A DNA stretch of 43,747 nt from Pseudomonadota bacterium (GTDB lineage: Bacteria > Pseudomonadota > Gammaproteobacteria > Competibacterales > Competibacteraceae): the NCBI GenBank assembly GCA_022709365.1, contig JAKLIY010000035.1, positions 1 through 43,747 of the forward strand, given 5' to 3'. Within the stretch, counting starts at the first letter, position 1. Every line of letters begins with the position of its first letter. The notes under the pieces were generated by a model. That model made no database searches. It was not told where the DNA came from and worked only from the letters and a program-made list of their open reading frames with translations. Made by a program: the position numbers and the translations under genes. Below, in pieces: positions 33,408 to 41,413 of the stretch.

Positions 33408-33569
33408 GTGCGCACGCTGGAAACGGCGTGCCTGGCCGTGGTCAGCGCTCGGTGGATCGACACCGGCAGAGAGACCTTCTACTGGGTGATCGCCCGCAAG
33501 CCGGCGGAGCAGAAGGGTATCCCACCGGATCATGATACGCTGTCATCCCTGTTGGCCTTTGAGCGATGA
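33408..33569 (+). CDS. Short GTG-start frame, possible remnant
   Basis: A 53-codon frame (RTLETACLAVVSARWIDTG, then FYWVIARKPAEQKG) has coding-like composition and could begin at GTG 33408, but there is no clear ribosome-binding site. It is more likely the C-terminal piece of a lost gene. I do not recognise the family. Confidence 0.25.
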   Translation: MRTLETACLAVVSARWIDTGRETFYWVIARKPAEQKGIPPDHDTLSSLLAFER

Positions 33570-33586
33570 TCAGGAGCTTCACCCTT

Positions 33587-33694
33587 ATGAAACCCTCCGT
33601 TCAGCGTCCCACCGGCACCTTTGTCGACGCCTCTTGGGCGGCGCTGTTGATCGGCGCGAGCCGTTATACGGATATCGGTCATGATCAGTGCTGA
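33587..33694 (+). pseudogene. N-terminal fragment resembling YiaA/YiaB inner-membrane proteins
   Basis: The 35-codon frame begins MKPSVQRPTGTFVDASWAAL and LLIGASRYTDIG, then stops. The RPTxxFVxASWAALLIG start resembles, from memory, the first helix of YiaA/YiaB-type membrane proteins, which carry two or more helices. The rest of that gene is missing, and the thioesterase start (33681) lies inside the fragment's end. Confidence 0.4.
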
Positions 33695-34097
33695 CCTTGC
33701 CGTATATCTTCGCCAAGATGCCTATGCGCATTGGCTTGGCGCAACGATAGAAGCCATAGAGAGTGGCTACAGTCGCGTGTCCTTGGTGGTCACCGAGGAT
33801 ATGCTGAATTTTCATGGAACTACCCACGGCGGAATTGTCTTTGGTTTAGGCGATATGGCCTTTGCGGCAGCGAGCAATTCACACGGCACAACAGCCGTGG
33901 CGCTCAATGTCAGCATTAGTTTTCTTCGGGCGACTCAAATCGGCGATCATTGGGTGGCTGAAGCCAAGGAAGTCCATTTAGGCGGCGCTACGGCGCTCTA
34001 TGAGATTACCGTGACTGAAAAGAATCGTGACCCACTGATTGCCAAGAGTCAGGCGATGGTTTACCGCAAACGGGAGAGTATTCTTGGCATCAACTAG
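33681..34097 (+). CDS. PaaI-family hotdog-fold thioesterase
   Basis: This 138-residue protein shows the hotdog signature NFHGTTHGGIVFGLGDMAFAAASNS, with the catalytic aspartate in GLGD, then ALNVSISFLRATQIGD and the final AKSQAMVYR strand. PaaI-type thioesterases hydrolyse acyl- or phenylacetyl-CoA thioesters formed in aromatic degradation. No paa genes are nearby, so the substrate is unknown. The ATG follows a TGATCAGT stretch without a strong ribosome-binding site. Confidence 0.85.
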   Translation: MISADLAVYLRQDAYAHWLGATIEAIESGYSRVSLVVTEDMLNFHGTTHGGIVFGLGDMAFAAASNSHGTTAVALNVSISFLRATQIGDHWVAEAKEVHLGGATALYEITVTEKNRDPLIAKSQAMVYRKRESILGIN

Positions 34098-34104
34098 AGC
34101 GAGC

Positions 34105-34269
34105 ATGGTTTCTCCTGACCATCCGCCTATTCCACCAAAACCGCCTGTTCCGGGCGAATGCTGCGGGCGCGGCTGTGAGATGTGCATGTGGGACTATTAT
34201 TATCAGGCCCAACGTCGCTATGAAACCACCGATGCCGAATGGCAACAGCGGCAGGCTGGAAGCCAATAG
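34105..34269 (+). CDS. Oxidoreductase-like domain peptide
   Basis: This 54-residue protein has the conserved pattern PPKPPVPGECCGRGCEMCMWDYYYQAQRRY. The Cys-rich box (GECCGxGCxxCxWD) is the oxidoreductase-like family found alone in many proteobacteria and at the N-terminus of mitochondrial proteins. The function is unproven. It starts 8 bases after the thioesterase stop. Its 3' end overlaps the end of a convergent hypothetical gene by about 50 bases. Confidence 0.75.
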   Translation: MVSPDHPPIPPKPPVPGECCGRGCEMCMWDYYYQAQRRYETTDAEWQQRQAGSQ

Positions 34270-34562
34270 CTGATCAGTGGCGATAACTGGAAAGACGAAC
34301 CGGATTCAGCCGGAGCGCTTTCAATCCAGTCCATCAGCGCGGCCACGGCATAAGCCACGTCGCCGGCGTTCATCTGGCCGCCCAGGACAAGGTCGGCCAA
34401 GGTATGTAACCGCTGGGGCAGGCGTTCCAGTAACGGCTCGCCGGTTTCGTAAGAGATACCTTGCCGGTTGGCGGGGGTCTGGGCTACCAAAGCATCAACG
34501 GTCAATGACGGTTTAGCGCGAGCGGTTCGGCCAGTATGATATTCACCGGGTTCTTCAGACAT
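34218..34562 (-). CDS. Hypothetical protein of a short family duplicated in this window, copy A
   Basis: This 114-residue protein shares with the gene at 38332 the pattern RQGISYETGEPLLERLPQRL, LADLVLGGQM and GDVAYAVAALMDWIESAP. The conserved centre looks helical. The last 25 residues (from SSFQLSP) have no counterpart in copy B and lie opposite the oxidoreductase-like gene, so the stop may have been lost or moved. Function unknown. Confidence 0.6.
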   Translation of the reverse strand: MSEEPGEYHTGRTARAKPSLTVDALVAQTPANRQGISYETGEPLLERLPQRLHTLADLVLGGQMNAGDVAYAVAALMDWIESAPAESGSSFQLSPLISYWLPACRCCHSASVVS

Positions 34563-34624
34563 CGGGGCCTCAGTTCAGATGAACAATGGTTGGATCATGA
34601 CTTGTAGCAACGTGGAGAAACCGC

Positions 34625-34843
34625 ATGGCTATTGATAACCGCCCTTTGATTGAACGCCCACCCGAAGCAGGGACGATGAAGTCTAACCCGATTATCCGGA
34701 TTCCGCGCGCCGCGCAAGCCCGCTTGCTGCTGCATGGCTTGGAGGCGGATTCGCCGTTCATGGAGGCGCTGAATGAAACGCTACCGGATGAAGCCACCCG
34801 CTTGGCGTATCTGAATCATTTGGCTTGGCAGGCCCGATCGTGA
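34625..34843 (+). CDS. Small hypothetical protein
   Basis: A 72-codon frame with GGAG about 8 bases before the ATG. It reads MAIDNRPLIERPPEAG and later LNETLPDEATRLAYLNHLAW. No family is recognised. Its stop overlaps a possible GTG start of a 44-codon frame (GTGA). Confidence 0.5.
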   Translation: MAIDNRPLIERPPEAGTMKSNPIIRIPRAAQARLLLHGLEADSPFMEALNETLPDEATRLAYLNHLAWQARS

Positions 34844-34974
34844 CTACGCCAAGGGTATTTGCCGCTTGGAATCTGGCGCTGACGACCGAAGCAGAATCTG
34901 CCGGGTTAAGAAGCCGGTTGCGAGACACCTTGCCGGCTGATCTGAGCTTGGAGATGGATGAACGTGCCCTTTGA
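34840..34974 (+). CDS. Possible 44-residue coupled peptide
   Basis: A GTG at 34840 overlaps the preceding stop and opens a 44-codon frame (TTPRVFAAWNLALTTEAESA...) that ends inside the start of the next gene. The back-to-back coupling makes translation plausible. No family is recognised. Confidence 0.3.
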   Translation: MTTPRVFAAWNLALTTEAESAGLRSRLRDTLPADLSLEMDERAL

Positions 34975-35533
34975 TCAAGAACAGCCTCATGATCGGCATC
35001 CGGTACTCCGCTGGATCGGTCATACGCTGGGCATCGTCTACATTCTAGTCACGCTGTTATTTGGGCCGATTAAGTCGCTGGCCCGCTGGCTGGCACAGCA
35101 ACGACGGATTCAGCGCTATGAACATTGGGTGTCTGGTTTTTCTCCGGCAACCGGACTGGCAGCTTCGTTGTTGTCATTGAGTTTGCTGGAACTGTCCAAA
35201 ATCGCGGTTCTGCTCAGTTACCGCGGGTTCGGGTTGCTGGTGGCGCTGGTCGTCACTCTTTGCGCCAAGGCCAGCATCGGCTATTTCGCCCATCTCACTT
35301 GGCGGGCCGCCCGTCCCCAGGTGATTGCGGCGTATCCGTGGACCGCGCGAGTGGATGCTTGGGTTGAAGTACAGCTTGTGCAACTTCGAGGGTTTCGCGA
35401 CCGGTGGCTGAGCTATGTTCGTAGCCAGCCTTGGTATCTTGGCGCAGTCACCACGATGAGGCGACTTCGGCAATCTGTGGTCCGCTGGGTCCGCATGATC
35501 AAACGTCGGTTGGCCGTCCAGTTGGGCCGATAG
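34958..35533 (+). CDS. Hypothetical membrane protein
   Basis: This 191-residue protein has a hydrophobic segment near residues 20-40 (LGIVYILVTLLFGPI), another at about 65-100 (LLSLSLLELSKIAVLL, then LLVALVVTLC), and a very basic C-terminus (RRLRQSVVRWVRMIKRR). That fits an inner-membrane protein with a cytoplasmic basic tail. No family is recognised. Confidence 0.6.
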   Translation: MNVPFDQEQPHDRHPVLRWIGHTLGIVYILVTLLFGPIKSLARWLAQQRRIQRYEHWVSGFSPATGLAASLLSLSLLELSKIAVLLSYRGFGLLVALVVTLCAKASIGYFAHLTWRAARPQVIAAYPWTARVDAWVEVQLVQLRGFRDRWLSYVRSQPWYLGAVTTMRRLRQSVVRWVRMIKRRLAVQLGR

Positions 35534-35634
35534 CGGCAAGAGCAAACGGCCCGGCGTTTATGCGGCGGCGGGCCGGCTCTTGGATGTTTTGCTGCGAAAT
35601 TCAAGCGTACCGCAGTAGCAGACGGGGAAATTGT

Positions 35635-36054
35635 ATGAGTTCTACGATCTGGATCCATCTCCGGGACGGCGATCAATACGAAAGTAATGAATCCGATCAC
35701 TCGGCTCTGTTGGATCTTGCCGAGCCACTGGATCAGTTGGCCGTCAAACTTTCGGTCCAACCGTTGTCGGATTTCTACGATGATACCGACTTCCGCTACA
35801 ATCTGGACGAAATCGGAGAGTTTGCAGAAGCGGAAGATGGCTGGCCGGCCGCCGCCGCCCAATGGTTTGACGCCGCTGAGGCGCTGCGTTCGGCTGAGAC
35901 CCTCCTCACCTATCTACAAACCCATGCCGGAGCCATTGCGGCGACTGAGCGCTGGACACAAGCGGATGTCGAAGCCGAGTTACTCGATTGCAAAATAGAG
36001 CTTGAGCGGGCGGTAGCGACAGGAAAGGCTATTCATTTTTGCATCGTGATGTAA
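35635..36054 (+). CDS. Acidic hypothetical protein
   Basis: The ATG at 35635 follows GGGGAAA; 139 residues, strongly acidic, starting MSSTIWIHLRDGDQYESNES with LTYLQTHAGAIAATERW in the second half. Its size and acidity resemble immunity-type or regulatory proteins, but no family is recognised. The 100 bases before it hold no gene. Confidence 0.55.
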   Translation: MSSTIWIHLRDGDQYESNESDHSALLDLAEPLDQLAVKLSVQPLSDFYDDTDFRYNLDEIGEFAEAEDGWPAAAAQWFDAAEALRSAETLLTYLQTHAGAIAATERWTQADVEAELLDCKIELERAVATGKAIHFCIVM

Positions 36055-36120
36055 ATTAATTAAGGAGTTAAACCGTGACGGGTGCCGCAGCTAATGGATA
36101 ATGGCAACGGCCTATTCATC

Positions 36121-36684
36121 TCAGCCGTGAAACGCCTCGGGCGAGGCCAGATAGGCGAGTTCTTCGGCGGTGCTGATCCGGCCTAAAATGGCGTTGCGGT
36201 GCGGGAAACGGCCAAAGCAGGCAATCAGATCGCGATGATGACGGGCGAAGCGCAGGCTGTCCTCCAGGCCCGGTTGCTGGTACAACCGCACCGAGCGCTC
36301 CTGATCGGCCAGCACTTCGCTGTGCATGAACGGCAGGTACAGAAACTGCCGTTGTTCGGGCGGCAACGCCTGATCAAAACCCCGGGCGATGGCCCGATCC
36401 GCCACGACCCGCGCGGCGGCTTCGGTGGCGAAGCTTTCGGGCTGACCCCGGAACAGGTTCAGCGGGAATTGATCCAGGACGATGACCAGGGCCAACGCTC
36501 CCTCGGCGGTGGCGTCCCAATCCGTCAACTGACCCGCGGCGGCAGTCCGGTAGGTCTCCAGAAACCGCGCCCGCAACTGCTCATCAAAGTCGGGCGTGGC
36601 GGCGAACCACAACGGCTGAACGTCCGGCGCAAACCAGAACGCCACTATGTCGGCGGGATAGGCCATGTTTTTCGTGGGGGTCAT
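36121..36684 (-). CDS. DUF924-family protein
   Basis: This 187-residue protein has AGGAGG in good position before the ATG. The family pattern is clear: IVAFWFAPDVQPLWF, LALVIVLDQFPLNLFRG, RQFLYLPFMHSEV and ACFGRFPHRNAILGR. DUF924 proteins are soluble helical proteins resembling tetratricopeptide folds; their function is unknown. Confidence 0.9.
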   Translation of the reverse strand: MTPTKNMAYPADIVAFWFAPDVQPLWFAATPDFDEQLRARFLETYRTAAAGQLTDWDATAEGALALVIVLDQFPLNLFRGQPESFATEAAARVVADRAIARGFDQALPPEQRQFLYLPFMHSEVLADQERSVRLYQQPGLEDSLRFARHHRDLIACFGRFPHRNAILGRISTAEELAYLASPEAFHG

Positions 36685-36715
36685 CGGGGTTCCTCCTCAA
36701 GCATTCCGGTAACGT

Positions 36716-37270
36716 TTACCACGGTCCCTGGCGGTATTGTTGCGCCCGTTGCCACGCCTGCTGCAACTCCACGTCGCTCAATTCCGCCTGGAGGCTGGGC
36801 TGCCCCTCCAGCGCCTCCCGCTCGCCCTGTTCGGCGACCAGGCCAAGCCAGGCGTAAGCTTCGATCCGGTCTTGCGGCACACCCTTCCCGGCCCAGTACA
36901 AGATTGCCAGGCTACTTTGCGCCGGGGCGAAGTTTTGGAGGGCGGACTGGCGCAACAGCTCGGCGGCCCGCTGCCAGTTGCGATGCGGTTCCAGGGTGTA
37001 ATAGCTGCCCAGCTCGAACTGGGCGGCGGCGTTCCCCTGGGCGGCCGCTTTCCCGATCCAGCGCAGCGCGGCCTGCTCGTCGGGCGGAATGCCCCTGCCG
37101 GTAACGTAATGCAGCCCGAGTTCCAGTTGGGCGCTGGCGTCATCCGCGCTGGCCCGCTGGTGCAGATCGGCCAGGGCGGGCGGGATGGCGTCGCCGGGAT
37201 CGGAGCAGGCGGCGAGGCTGAGAACCAGCAGCAGGAGGGTGGTGAAAGTAACCGTCGCGCGCAAGGGCAT
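36716..37270 (-). CDS. Sel1-repeat lipoprotein, copy 1
   Basis: This 184-residue protein has a lipoprotein signal with the lipobox LSLAAC. Four Sel1-like repeats follow (for example QLELGLHYVTGRGI, AAQFELGSYY, SSLAILYWAGKGVPQDRIEAYAWLGLVAEQGE). Sel1 proteins serve as scaffolds for protein interaction in the envelope. A shorter relative lies at 37644, separated by an unrelated gene. Confidence 0.8.
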   Translation of the reverse strand: MPLRATVTFTTLLLLVLSLAACSDPGDAIPPALADLHQRASADDASAQLELGLHYVTGRGIPPDEQAALRWIGKAAAQGNAAAQFELGSYYTLEPHRNWQRAAELLRQSALQNFAPAQSSLAILYWAGKGVPQDRIEAYAWLGLVAEQGEREALEGQPSLQAELSDVELQQAWQRAQQYRQGPW

Positions 37271-37295
37271 GTCCGGTTGTGAGATCCTGGAGTCT

Positions 37296-37610
37296 TTACA
37301 GCGACTGGCCCCGCTTCACATCGCTTTGCACTTCCTCAAGGATTTCCGCGATCTCTTCAATCGCCTGCAGGATTTCCGCCGGCGCTTCGCCTTGCGCCGC
37401 CAGGTTGCGGATCAGGAGCAGCAGGGGTTCCATTCGTTCGAGGTGACGCACTGTTTCCCAGCTCATCGCCTCGTCGGTGTGAAACAGCACCCGCTCCCAG
37501 CCTGGAAAACCGGCATGGTCCACCACCGCAGCGCGCAGAACCTCCCACGCGCCTTGCAGGTCGGACAGAATGGTTTTTTCGTAATGATCGGGTTCGGTGA
37601 AGAAGGGCAT
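37296..37610 (-). CDS. Hypothetical helical protein
   Basis: This 104-residue protein (MPFFTEPDHYEKTILSDLQG...) ends in an acidic helix (ILQAIEEIAEILEEVQSDV). No family is recognised. It lies between the two Sel1 genes, in the same orientation and with short gaps, so it is probably in their operon. Confidence 0.55.
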   Translation of the reverse strand: MPFFTEPDHYEKTILSDLQGAWEVLRAAVVDHAGFPGWERVLFHTDEAMSWETVRHLERMEPLLLLIRNLAAQGEAPAEILQAIEEIAEILEEVQSDVKRGQSL

Positions 37611-37643
37611 GGGTTTCGGTTTTCGTAGGGTCAGCGATCATCC

Positions 37644-38111
37644 TTAACGAAGACGACAATCGATCAGGGCGCTCCGGCCTTGCCGGATCAGCCCCTGAGC
37701 AAATGCACGTTCATCATCCGCCATGGCTGCGTTAAGGTCAGCAGCCATTTCAACGGCATCGCCTTCCCCTTGCGCCGCCTCTGAGAACCAAATATACGCC
37801 GAAATGCGATCCTGAGGGACGCTGTCCCCAGCGTCATAGAGCACCCCCAGGCTGACTTGCGCCAGCGGATAGCCCTGACAGGCCGAGGCGCGCAGCCAGC
37901 GCAGCATGACGGTAGGGTCCTCGTCGCTCACATGATATTCCGCCATCGCAAACTGGGCGGACGGGTCCCCGGCTTCGGCGAGCTGCCGGACTGCAGGGGG
38001 CGGGGGTGGAATGACGGGAACGATGGTTTCTTCCTGCTTCCCGCAGGTTATGAGCGTGATCGAGAGCAGCGGGGCGATCAGGGCAAACCTGGCCGGGCGG
38101 CGGGCGTTCAT
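37644..38111 (-). CDS. Sel1-repeat lipoprotein, copy 2
   Basis: Starting at the ATG at 38111, which overlaps the upstream stop by 4 bases, the product is 155 residues. A signal peptide ends at the lipobox LITC. Repeats such as AQFAMAEYHVSDEDPTVMLRWL and AQVSLGVLYDAGDSVPQDRISAYIWFSEAA are Sel1-like and close to those of copy 1. A start further left would add 22 residues before the signal and is less likely. Confidence 0.7.
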   Translation of the reverse strand: MNARRPARFALIAPLLSITLITCGKQEETIVPVIPPPPPAVRQLAEAGDPSAQFAMAEYHVSDEDPTVMLRWLRASACQGYPLAQVSLGVLYDAGDSVPQDRISAYIWFSEAAQGEGDAVEMAADLNAAMADDERAFAQGLIRQGRSALIDCRLR

Positions 38112-38308
38112 GCAAAGGGCGAGAACGCTGGCGGCTCGCTGTCGGGCAAGCCGGCCTCCTGAAGGATTTGGCTCCACAGGTCAGGGAGTGTCAGATCCTG
38201 CTGTTGGCAGGCTTCGTCCAGGCTGACATAACGGTGTTGCATCAGGAATCGGCACGCCGCCCGTTCGGCGACCTAGCGGGACTCCGGGGGCAGGTCTTCA
38301 AAGCGCAT
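38108..38308 (-). pseudogene. Small gene with an early amber codon
   Basis: The frame from ATG 38308 (MRFEDLPPESR) meets a TAG at 38273-38275, codon 12. It then runs on for 54 codons (VAERAACRFLMQHRYVSLDE...) to a TGA that overlaps the Sel1 gene start. A single change from CAG or a similar codon would explain it. The downstream part could also start at its internal ATG. No family is recognised. Confidence 0.4.
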
Positions 38309-38331
38309 CGGCGATCTCCAGCAAGGGGAGT

Positions 38332-38604
38332 TCAATGCATCCGGCGAGCATCGGTCGGGGCGCTCTCGATCCTGTCGATCAGCGCCGCCACCGCATAGGC
38401 CACATCCCCGCCTTGCATCTTGCCGCCCAGGATGAGGTCGGCCAGGGCGCGCAATCGCTCGGGGAGCCGTTCCAGCCACTGCTCGCCGGTCTCGTAGGGG
38501 ATGCCCTGGCGCTGGGCGTGGGCGTGGGCGACCAGGTCCTCGGTGGTGAGGGGTGGTTCGGCGCTGTCGGTGGGACCGACGTGATAGGGAGGGGGGATTT
38601 CCAT
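38332..38604 (-). CDS. Hypothetical protein of a short duplicated family, copy B
   Basis: This 90-residue protein is a paralogue of the gene at 34218. Shared features are YETGEQWLERLPERL, LADLILGGKM and GDVAYAVAALIDRIESAP. It ends normally soon after IESAP and is probably the standard form of the family. It lies in the run of small genes between DUF1622 and the Sel1 genes. Function unknown. Confidence 0.6.
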   Translation of the reverse strand: MEIPPPYHVGPTDSAEPPLTTEDLVAHAHAQRQGIPYETGEQWLERLPERLRALADLILGGKMQGGDVAYAVAALIDRIESAPTDARRMH

Positions 38605-38624
38605 CGTGGTTACTGGGCGGCCTT

Positions 38625-39095
38625 TTATTGCGGGCTTGAAGAGTGACGATCTGGCGCTTTGGCGTCATCCGGGCCGGTGACTGGCCCGTGACCGGCCTTC
38701 TCCGTTGTTTCCTGCATTTCGCGCATCAGGAAATAGTTCAACGCCGTCCGCAGCACCGCGATGGCGCCCAGTTTGCCAATCTGATCCCAACTGGGCGCTA
38801 CGGCGGTCGATAGAATATCCGCTCCGAGCTGAAACTCGAGCGCCAGCGCCAAATGGCGGGCCAGCGTCAAGCGGATTTGGTTGTAATCCTTCCCGTGTGG
38901 TGAAAGCAACGTGCGGATGAACTGCCCGGTGGCGGTGATCACCCCGATGCCAATCACCAGCGCACCGACGGCTTCAACGCCCAGCTTGAGCCAGAGCACG
39001 GCGTTGATCACCCACTCCTCGATCCCCGCTTCGGCGGGACCGGCAAAACCTGCGGCGTGAACCGGGTCGTGCAGAAGCAGCGGCATTTCGCTCAT
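38625..39095 (-). CDS. DUF1622-family membrane protein
   Basis: This 156-residue protein has three predicted helices (LKLGVEAVGALVIGIGVITA, ADILSTAVAP region, IGKLGAIAVLRTALNYFL). The highly conserved RLTLARHLALALEFQLGADIL and APSWDQIGKLGAIA segments identify DUF1622. Function unknown. The C-terminal tail is polar and variable. Confidence 0.9.
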   Translation of the reverse strand: MSEMPLLLHDPVHAAGFAGPAEAGIEEWVINAVLWLKLGVEAVGALVIGIGVITATGQFIRTLLSPHGKDYNQIRLTLARHLALALEFQLGADILSTAVAPSWDQIGKLGAIAVLRTALNYFLMREMQETTEKAGHGPVTGPDDAKAPDRHSSSPQ

Positions 39096-39254
39096 GGGGG
39101 GATCACTGGGTCACCAGGCATTAGGGCAGGGGCTGAATTTAGGATGGTTGTGATAGGGAAGGCTAGCTCCAGACGGATCGGCGGTCAGCCCTCCGGCCCC
39201 AATGGGACATCCCGGCTCGGCCTGCGTGATAGAAAATCTTTTTCGGAAATGGCC

Positions 39255-41078
39255 TTATGGGAAGGCGAAATTTCCGTTATCCATCTGCATGAGCGAACGC
39301 GTAGGTGCCAGTGCGCCCTTGCGGTGCGCATCAGCGCGCGGCAGCAGCCGATCAAAGTAGAATTCGGCCGTTTGAACCTTGGCTCGATAGAACTCGGCCG
39401 ATTCCGTACCCTTTCCACTGAGTAGCAAGGCGTTAGCCTTGGCGGCTTGCAAGGCCCAGAAATAGCCCATCATCACGTAGCCTGAATACATCAGGAAGTC
39501 GACGCTCCCCGCACCCACCAGATCACGATCCTTCGCCGCGCGCAGCATGATACGCAAGGTGAGCACATTCCATTCAATGGCGCGTTTCATCGTCGAGCGT
39601 GCCATCGCGCCAAGGGGTCCGCGCGCGAACCAATACGGTATGGCAAAGCGAATCATGATGCGGGTGAAGTCGCGCACGCACTTTCCCTTGGTGCCGATCA
39701 ACACCTTGCGGCCCAGCAGGTCGAGGGCCTGAATGCCGGTGGTGCCCTCATACAGGGTGGCGATGCGCGCGTCGCGAGCGATCTGCTCCATCCCGTGCTC
39801 ATGAATGTAGCCGTGTCCGCCAAACACCTGCATGCCGAGATTGGCGGCTTCTAGGCCCATTTCGGTCAGAAAGCCTTTGAGGATGGGGGTGTAGAAGCCG
39901 AGTCGGTGGTCATACTGTTCCCGCGTGGCCGGATCGTTTTCGAGCACCGCATTGAACAGGAGATCGGCCGTCTGTGCCGCCGCATAGATCATGGCGCGGC
40001 CACCTTCGGCAATGGCTTTCTGGGTCAACAGCATGCGCCGCACGTCAGCGTGCCAGATCAGCGCGTCGGCGGTCGAATGGGGTTCCTTTTTTCCCGACAG
40101 GGCACGCATCGAGCGGCGCTCCCTGGCGTAGGACAGCGCGCCTTGAAACGACGCTTCGGCGTGGGCGATGCCCTGGATGGCCGTGCCGAGACGCGCGGTA
40201 TTCATAAACGTGAACATGGCCTCCAACCCCTTGTTGGGGTCGGAGATGAGACTGCCGACCGCCCCATCAAAATTGAGTACGGCGGTCGCAGAGGCATGGA
40301 TGCCCATTTTGTGTTCGATGGAGCCGCAACGGACGGCGTTGCGTGGGCCTACCGAACCCTCATGGTTGACCAGGAATTTGGGCACGATGAACAGCGAGAT
40401 GCCCCGCGTGCCTGCCGGTGCGCCGGGCAGGCGCGCAAGGACGATATGCACAATATTGGAGACCAGATCATGCTCGCCGGCCGAGACGAACATTTTGGCG
40501 CCCGTGATTTTGTAGCTGCCGTCGGGCTGTGGTTCAGCCTGGGTCTTGACTTGCGCCAGATCCGTGCCGCATTGCGGCTCGGTCAGGCACATGGTGCCGG
40601 TCCATTCACCGCTGACCAAGGCCGGCAGGTATTGTCCCTTCTGCGCTTCGGTCCCGTATTGCAGGATCGTGTTGATGCACCCCAGGCTCAGGCCCGGATA
40701 CATGTTGAACGACCAGTTGGCTGCGCCCATCATCTCCGATTTGAAGATACTGAGCGAGGTGGGCAGCCCCTGGCCGCCGTACTCTACCGGGAAGGAAAGG
40801 CCCTGCCAGCCCCCTGCGACAAACTGCTGGTAGGCCTCCTTGAATCCGGCGGGAGTGGTGACGTCACCGTTACTAAAGTGACAGCCTTCCTGGTCGCCAG
40901 AAAGGTTCAACGGCGCGAGAACTTCCTGGCATAGGGTGGCCGCGCCTTCGAGGATCGCCGCTACGATGTCAGGCGTCGCCTCGCCACCGTTTGACAGCTT
41001 GGCATAGTGCGCCGGGTAATCCAGCACCTCATTCAACAGGAAGCGCATGTCGCGCAGTGGAGCTTTATAGGTGGGCAT
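39255..41078 (-). CDS. Acyl-CoA dehydrogenase with C-terminal extension
   Basis: This 607-residue flavoenzyme belongs to the large-subunit type with extra N- and C-terminal domains. It has the N-terminal cap (MPTYKAPLRDMRFLLNEVLD), the FAD/substrate segment CLTEPQCGTDLAQVKT, the middle domain, and YEGTTGIQALDLLGRKV carrying the catalytic glutamate E444. It ends in the C-terminal domain (DFLMYSGYVMMGYFWALQAAKA). Relatives oxidise medium-chain or methylthiopropionyl-type acyl-CoA. It is divergent from the TetR gene, a usual arrangement for fatty-acid control. Confidence 0.9.
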   Translation of the reverse strand: MPTYKAPLRDMRFLLNEVLDYPAHYAKLSNGGEATPDIVAAILEGAATLCQEVLAPLNLSGDQEGCHFSNGDVTTPAGFKEAYQQFVAGGWQGLSFPVEYGGQGLPTSLSIFKSEMMGAANWSFNMYPGLSLGCINTILQYGTEAQKGQYLPALVSGEWTGTMCLTEPQCGTDLAQVKTQAEPQPDGSYKITGAKMFVSAGEHDLVSNIVHIVLARLPGAPAGTRGISLFIVPKFLVNHEGSVGPRNAVRCGSIEHKMGIHASATAVLNFDGAVGSLISDPNKGLEAMFTFMNTARLGTAIQGIAHAEASFQGALSYARERRSMRALSGKKEPHSTADALIWHADVRRMLLTQKAIAEGGRAMIYAAAQTADLLFNAVLENDPATREQYDHRLGFYTPILKGFLTEMGLEAANLGMQVFGGHGYIHEHGMEQIARDARIATLYEGTTGIQALDLLGRKVLIGTKGKCVRDFTRIMIRFAIPYWFARGPLGAMARSTMKRAIEWNVLTLRIMLRAAKDRDLVGAGSVDFLMYSGYVMMGYFWALQAAKANALLLSGKGTESAEFYRAKVQTAEFYFDRLLPRADAHRKGALAPTRSLMQMDNGNFAFP

Positions 41079-41413
41079 GTGGTTACCTTTGGAAATTTAA
41101 GGATATCGGGCCATCCGCCGCCCGTGGAGCGCGGCAAGTTTCATGAGCGCTTGGGCCACGGCAGTGAGTGGGTCAGGAGGGCTCAATGGTTACCGGTCGC
41201 TGGCTCGCCAGCCGGGGCCAGGTTTTGAGAGTATTCGTGGCGCTCATGATGCTCCTCCGGGTTCTTGCGGACACATTGTGTATGACTGTTCACTGAAAAG
41301 ATGGTGTAAATTGGTTATACTGCTTAGCAAGCATTTAATGTATTGTATATAAATGTAAAATTACTTATAGTATCTGTACAATTGTTCCGCTGAATCGGAA
41401 AAAAAGGACTCTT
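41079..41413. promoter_or_regulatory. Divergent control region between acyl-CoA dehydrogenase and TetR genes
   Basis: These 335 bases hold a short minus-strand frame (41173-41247) and, at 41290-41400, a strongly AT-rich block likely to contain both promoters. TGCTT-AGC-AAGCA near 41321-41333 is a perfect 5-bp inverted repeat and a candidate TetR-family operator. No long gene is present. Confidence 0.4.
41173..41247 (-). CDS. 24-residue frame with a strong ribosome-binding site, probably a remnant
   Basis: ATG 41247 is preceded by GGAGGAG at ideal spacing. The peptide reads MSATNTLKTWPRLASQRPV and stops after 24 codons. A ribosome-binding site this good in front of so short a frame suggests the start of a lost gene, or a leader peptide in front of the dehydrogenase about 100 bases downstream. 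Confidence 0.3.
   Translation of the reverse strand: MSATNTLKTWPRLASQRPVTIEPS

Noticed and set aside
36066..36104. AAGGAG followed by GTG at 36075 as a gene start
   Set aside because: The frame stops after 8 codons; at most a lost gene start.
25351..38275. In-frame TAG codons at 25351 and 38273 as evidence of stop-codon recoding
   Set aside because: Several intact genes here end in TAG (for example the BrxA-like, thioesterase and oxidoreductase-like genes), and the cytochrome has a second, unrelated lesion. Gene decay explains it better.
39906..40934. Long plus-strand frame opposite the acyl-CoA dehydrogenase
   Set aside because: It lies entirely antisense to a clear enzyme gene, is rich in Arg/Gly/His, and matches no family; it is a GC-rich shadow.
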